A stretch of 8,889 nt of DNA, from contig JBCCBI010000228.1 in NCBI GenBank assembly GCA_039034155.1, positions 1-8,889 on the forward strand, read 5' to 3'. This stretch comes from JBCCBI01 sp039034155 (GTDB lineage: Bacteria; Deinococcota; Deinococci; Deinococcales; Trueperaceae). The position numbers were made by a program, and so were the translations under genes. Position 1 is the first letter of the stretch, and every line of letters starts with the position of its first letter. Shown here in pieces: positions 7,272-8,889 of the stretch. The notes beneath the pieces are model-generated. The model had not been told where the DNA came from. It ran no database searches and saw only the letters and a program-made list of their open reading frames with translations.

Positions 7272-7301
7272 TTACACTTTTGAGCCAATAGACTTACACT
7301 T
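7272..7301 (-). promoter_or_regulatory. Direct repeats before the response regulator (possible autoregulatory site)
   Basis: AAGTGTAA occurs twice on the minus strand (complements of 7272-7279 and 7294-7301), with starts 22 bp apart, that is two 11-bp steps. The nearer copy ends only 4 nt before the regulator ATG. OmpR/PhoB-family regulators bind direct repeats in 11-bp register on one DNA face, so autoregulation is a reasonable inference, but no third half-site is seen in between. Confidence 0.3.
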
Positions 7302-7379
7302 AACCGGTAGTTCCCTAAATCAATATCGTGAGATACATCAAACACATTAATTGTTACGTTGATGTTTCGGCACAGCATA

Positions 7380-7407
7380 TGTTGCAAGCTATATCAGCTG
7401 TGCAACA
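7380..7407. repeat. Inverted repeat, 11-bp stem with one bulge
   Basis: TGTTGCA-AGCT (7380-7390) pairs with AGCT-G-TGCAACA (7396-7407), leaving the 5-nt loop ATATC and one bulged G. It lies about 113 bp upstream of the regulator start. There is no adjacent T-run on either strand, so it is more likely a protein site or leader hairpin than a terminator. Confidence 0.5.
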
Positions 7408-7414
7408 CATTACA

Positions 7415-7428
7415 TTGTAGCGCTACAA
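7415..7428. promoter_or_regulatory. 14-bp perfect palindrome, candidate operator
   Basis: TTGTAGCGCTACAA is a perfect palindrome with the size of a typical dimeric repressor site. It lies 8 bp from the preceding inverted repeat and about 150 bp upstream of the response regulator ATG. The protein that might bind it is unknown. Confidence 0.35.
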
Positions 7429-7545
7429 AATAGGTTGTAACGTACTCTGGTTGTGTGGACGTATCACAGTGACACTTGCCACTAGCCAAACCCGCAATAA
7501 GGCGTATGAACAAGGGTGGTCAGACCTGATGGCAAGTTTACTGGT

Positions 7546-7590
7546 TAAAAGCTGATGTCTTAAAAGCTGATGTCTCAAAAGCTGATGTCA
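7546..7590. repeat. Three tandem 15-bp repeats
   Basis: TAAAAGCTGATGTCT is present twice in perfect tandem (7546-7560, 7561-7575) and a third time with first and last base changed (CAAAAGCTGATGTCA, 7576-7590). The near identity suggests recent expansion by slippage or an array of binding sites. It lies about 110 bp downstream of the sugar isomerase gene and about 280 bp upstream of the response regulator start. Confidence 0.85.
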
Positions 7591-7698
7591 TTAGACTTTA
7601 AGGGACTAGGCTAGACAATCCAGAATTTACATAGTCAGCAACTAGACTTACCAAAAGAGCAATACTGATGTGTTGAATCTATCGCCTATACCACCAAG

Positions 7699-8241
7699 CT
7701 AGTCTTCAATAATCGGCACACGCTTGATGTCTGGGTCAGTAAACAAATCATTTTCGTCGGTACTGCGGGTTGAAAATTCACTGACAATGCACCCTTCGGG
7801 ACCTGCTTGAAACCAGTGCCACGTTTCTGGGTACAGCGTGTACTGCTCACCAGGTTTTAAGATGATTTCGTGCCAAACGGTGTAGGTATCTTCCCGGCCC
7901 GCAGGTGGTTTAGCCACCGGATTAGCGGCAGGTTCACCTTCAACATACAGGTAAACCTCACCCCAACGGCAGCGGAAGGTTTCCTCTTTACCAGGCTGAC
8001 CGTCTACGGGCGGGTGTAAGTGCTGCGGGCAGGTTTGACCGGAGAACATAATGAGCTCTTTAGCACAAACTCGCTCGGTATTCACATAAGTAATTAAGCA
8101 CAGGCCAGTTGTCTCAAACTCACCTAGGTTGAGATCGGCAACCTCGAGCCTCGCCTTTTCAGCCTCAGTGAGAACAAGCCCCACGTTACTCAGCATCTCA
8201 CTAGCGCGCGCTTGGGCGGCTGCAATATCATCACGCTTCAT
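7699..8241 (-). CDS. D-lyxose ketol-isomerase family protein (cupin sugar isomerase)
   Basis: A 180-residue cupin-fold enzyme of the D-lyxose isomerase family (EC 5.3.1.15 type), which interconverts D-lyxose and D-xylulose and often also D-mannose and D-fructose, using Mn2+ or a similar metal. The cupin core shows CPQHLHPPVDG (71-81) and GKEETFRCRWGEVYLYVEG (84-102), then LKPGEQYTLYPETWHWFQAG (128-147) and VSEFSTRSTDEND. Likely metal ligands are His74, His76, Glu86 or Glu87, and His142. The length suits the short class exemplified by B. subtilis YdaE (about 167 aa). Cytosolic. ATG 8241 is preferred over TTG 8244 because AGGAGGG (complement of 8249-8255) lies 7 nt upstream. The start overlaps the end of the kinase gene by 11 bp, so the two are translationally coupled. 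The actual substrate cannot be read from the sequence. Confidence 0.9.
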   Translation of the reverse strand: MKRDDIAAAQARASEMLSNVGLVLTEAEKARLEVADLNLGEFETTGLCLITYVNTERVCAKELIMFSGQTCPQHLHPPVDGQPGKEETFRCRWGEVYLYVEGEPAANPVAKPPAGREDTYTVWHEIILKPGEQYTLYPETWHWFQAGPEGCIVSEFSTRSTDENDLFTDPDIKRVPIIED

Positions 8242-8887
8242 CAAATAACCCTCCTTCTACATGAATGCCGTCGTTAGGACCACGAAAGGTCCCGTGCTGA
8301 TAGGGTTGCCAGCTTTTATCACGGAGTTTGGTTGTAGCCCGCTGCCAACGCCCTTGCAAGCGGGTCAGCGTTTCACCCCATGAACGCACGCCACTGGTGG
8401 CATCTGGCGCTTCGACACTACACGCACCCACGGCAGTTGCCACTGAAATAGCGCCTGCTGGGTCGAGCCCCTTGAGTAAAGCTGCTAAAAAGCCTGAAAA
8501 GGTAGCATCTCCTGCGCCCGTTGTGCCACCCACTTTGACGGGCAAAATAGGCACCCAAAGCTCTCTATCTGACCAGTTGCCTAAACTTTCTGGGCGCGCG
8601 TGACCAAGCCGCATAAGCCTGTCTGCGCCTGCTGTGCGCAAATAGCAGCCGTTTTCGCCCAATTTAAGCCCCACAATACCTGCGCCAAAGTCCAGCAGCT
8701 CTTGACTTAAGGCACTGTAAAAACTCGCTGGAGCACCTTGGGCCCGCCACGTGCCGCCTTCGTAAGCTCGTGGGTTCAGCATCGACAACACTTCTTCAAT
8801 ATTGGGCATGAAGATATCCACATATGGCAGGGTGCGCTCGAGCAAGGCCTGCCAATTCACCTTGCCTGCGTCACTGTTAGGGTCTGG
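8231..8887 (-). CDS. PfkB-family carbohydrate kinase (5' partial, C-terminal 218 residues)
   Basis: Only the C-terminal part lies in the window; the frame is open through the edge and reads PDPNSDAGKVNW before LPYVDIFMPNIEEVLSML, a segment typical of PfkB/ribokinase-like sugar kinases (the strand and helix that follow the substrate lid region). The second PfkB signature is intact: VGGTTGAGDATFSGFLAAL at visible residues 119-137, with catalytic base Asp127 in GAGD. A helix with SVATAVGACSVEAPDATSG follows, as usual near the nucleotide site. The GTG at 8860 is internal, not a start. The family phosphorylates sugars such as fructose, ribose, gluconate or tagatose with ATP. With the downstream isomerase, a route such as mannose to fructose to a fructose phosphate, or lyxose to xylulose and a phosphate, is plausible, but the substrate is inferred only. 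The gene carries the Shine-Dalgarno of the isomerase within its last codons. Confidence 0.9.
   Translation of the reverse strand, partial: PDPNSDAGKVNWQALLERTLPYVDIFMPNIEEVLSMLNPRAYEGGTWRAQGAPASFYSALSQELLDFGAGIVGLKLGENGCYLRTAGADRLMRLGHARPESLGNWSDRELWVPILPVKVGGTTGAGDATFSGFLAALLKGLDPAGAISVATAVGACSVEAPDATSGVRSWGETLTRLQGRWQRATTKLRDKSWQPYQHGTFRGPNDGIHVEGGLFDEA
8249..8255 (-). promoter_or_regulatory. Strong ribosome binding site of the sugar isomerase
   Basis: AGGAGGG on the minus strand, 7 nt before ATG 8241. It decides the start in favour of ATG 8241 over TTG 8244 (only 4 nt away), and it lies within the coding sequence of the upstream kinase, consistent with coupled translation. It is the only strong Shine-Dalgarno seen in the window. 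Confidence 0.75.
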
Positions 8888-8889
8888 CA

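Larger units (their letters stand above)
7268..7698. other. Intergenic region rich in direct and inverted repeats
   Basis: This 431-bp stretch separates the response regulator start from the end of the sugar isomerase gene; both neighbours are on the minus strand, so it should carry the regulator promoter and the end of the sugar operon. No gene was supported. It holds the repeats listed separately, plus ACATCAA (7335-7341) against TTGATGT (7359-7365) and ACTTGCCA (7474-7481) against TGGCAAGT (7530-7537). No intrinsic terminator for the sugar operon and no clear promoter pair were found. Confidence 0.6.

Noticed and set aside
7268..7387. N-terminal extension of the response regulator to position 7387
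   Set aside because: The extra 40 residues do not resemble a receiver domain, while ATG 7267 gives the normal family start MITKRILVVEDD and a typical length of 223 residues.
7453..7469. CRP-like site TGTG...TCACA
   Set aside because: The half-sites are one base too far apart for the CRP spacing and one arm is imperfect.
8242..8244. TTG start of the sugar isomerase at 8244
   Set aside because: The AGGAGGG at 8249-8255 is 7 nt from ATG 8241 but only 4 nt from the TTG.
8858..8860. GTG start of the PfkB kinase at 8860
   Set aside because: The frame continues to the window edge with family-like residues (DPNSDAGKVNW), so the gene is truncated by the window, not started here.

Overview
The window looks like chromosomal DNA of a diderm bacterium of roughly 50% GC. 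It is densely coded, with five complete or nearly complete genes, two genes cut by the window edges, and two intergenic stretches of about 430 bp. A TolB-like propeller fused to an outer-membrane barrel argues for an outer membrane. That architecture, together with weak or absent Shine-Dalgarno sequences before several genes, is compatible with a Deinococcota/Trueperaceae-like lineage, but this is a guess. No transposase, integrase, phage gene, CRISPR array, tRNA or rRNA was seen.

Layout. (1) Positions 2-1723, plus strand: the C-terminal part of a PD40/TolB-type propeller followed by a Ser/Thr/Asp-rich linker and a C-terminal beta-barrel. (2) 1724-2150: a non-coding stretch with a convincing sigma70-type promoter (TTAACA-N16-TATAAC, 1910-1937) whose -35 box lies inside an inverted repeat; it implies a leader of about 200 nt. 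(3) 2151-2927, plus: a 258-aa protein of unknown function. (4) 2976-3548, plus: a DUF1697 family protein. (5) A 28-bp perfect palindrome (3540-3567) between convergent genes. (6) 3594-6407, minus: a 937-residue membrane-bound multi-PAS hybrid-free sensor histidine kinase. (7) 6596-7267, minus: an OmpR/PhoB-family response regulator; with the kinase it forms a two-component system in the order regulator-kinase. (8) 7268-7698: a second long intergenic stretch with several inverted repeats, a pair of direct repeats 22 bp apart next to the regulator start, and three tandem 15-bp repeats. (9) 7699-8241 and 8231 to the window end, minus: a D-lyxose ketol-isomerase family cupin enzyme translationally coupled to an upstream PfkB-family sugar kinase.

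How the genes fit together. Two functional modules are clear: the two-component system, and a sugar isomerase/kinase pair that probably converts a ketose/aldose (lyxose or mannose type) and phosphorylates a sugar. Nothing in the sequence links the two modules directly.

The most unusual global signal is the hexamer CTCGAG: 18 complete copies were counted in 8.9 kb, where about two would be expected by chance. They occur in almost every gene and on both coding strands, including one tandem pair. This resembles the highly iterated palindromes known from some genomes, such as HIP1 in cyanobacteria. I did not find a convincing new defence system or mobile system here.
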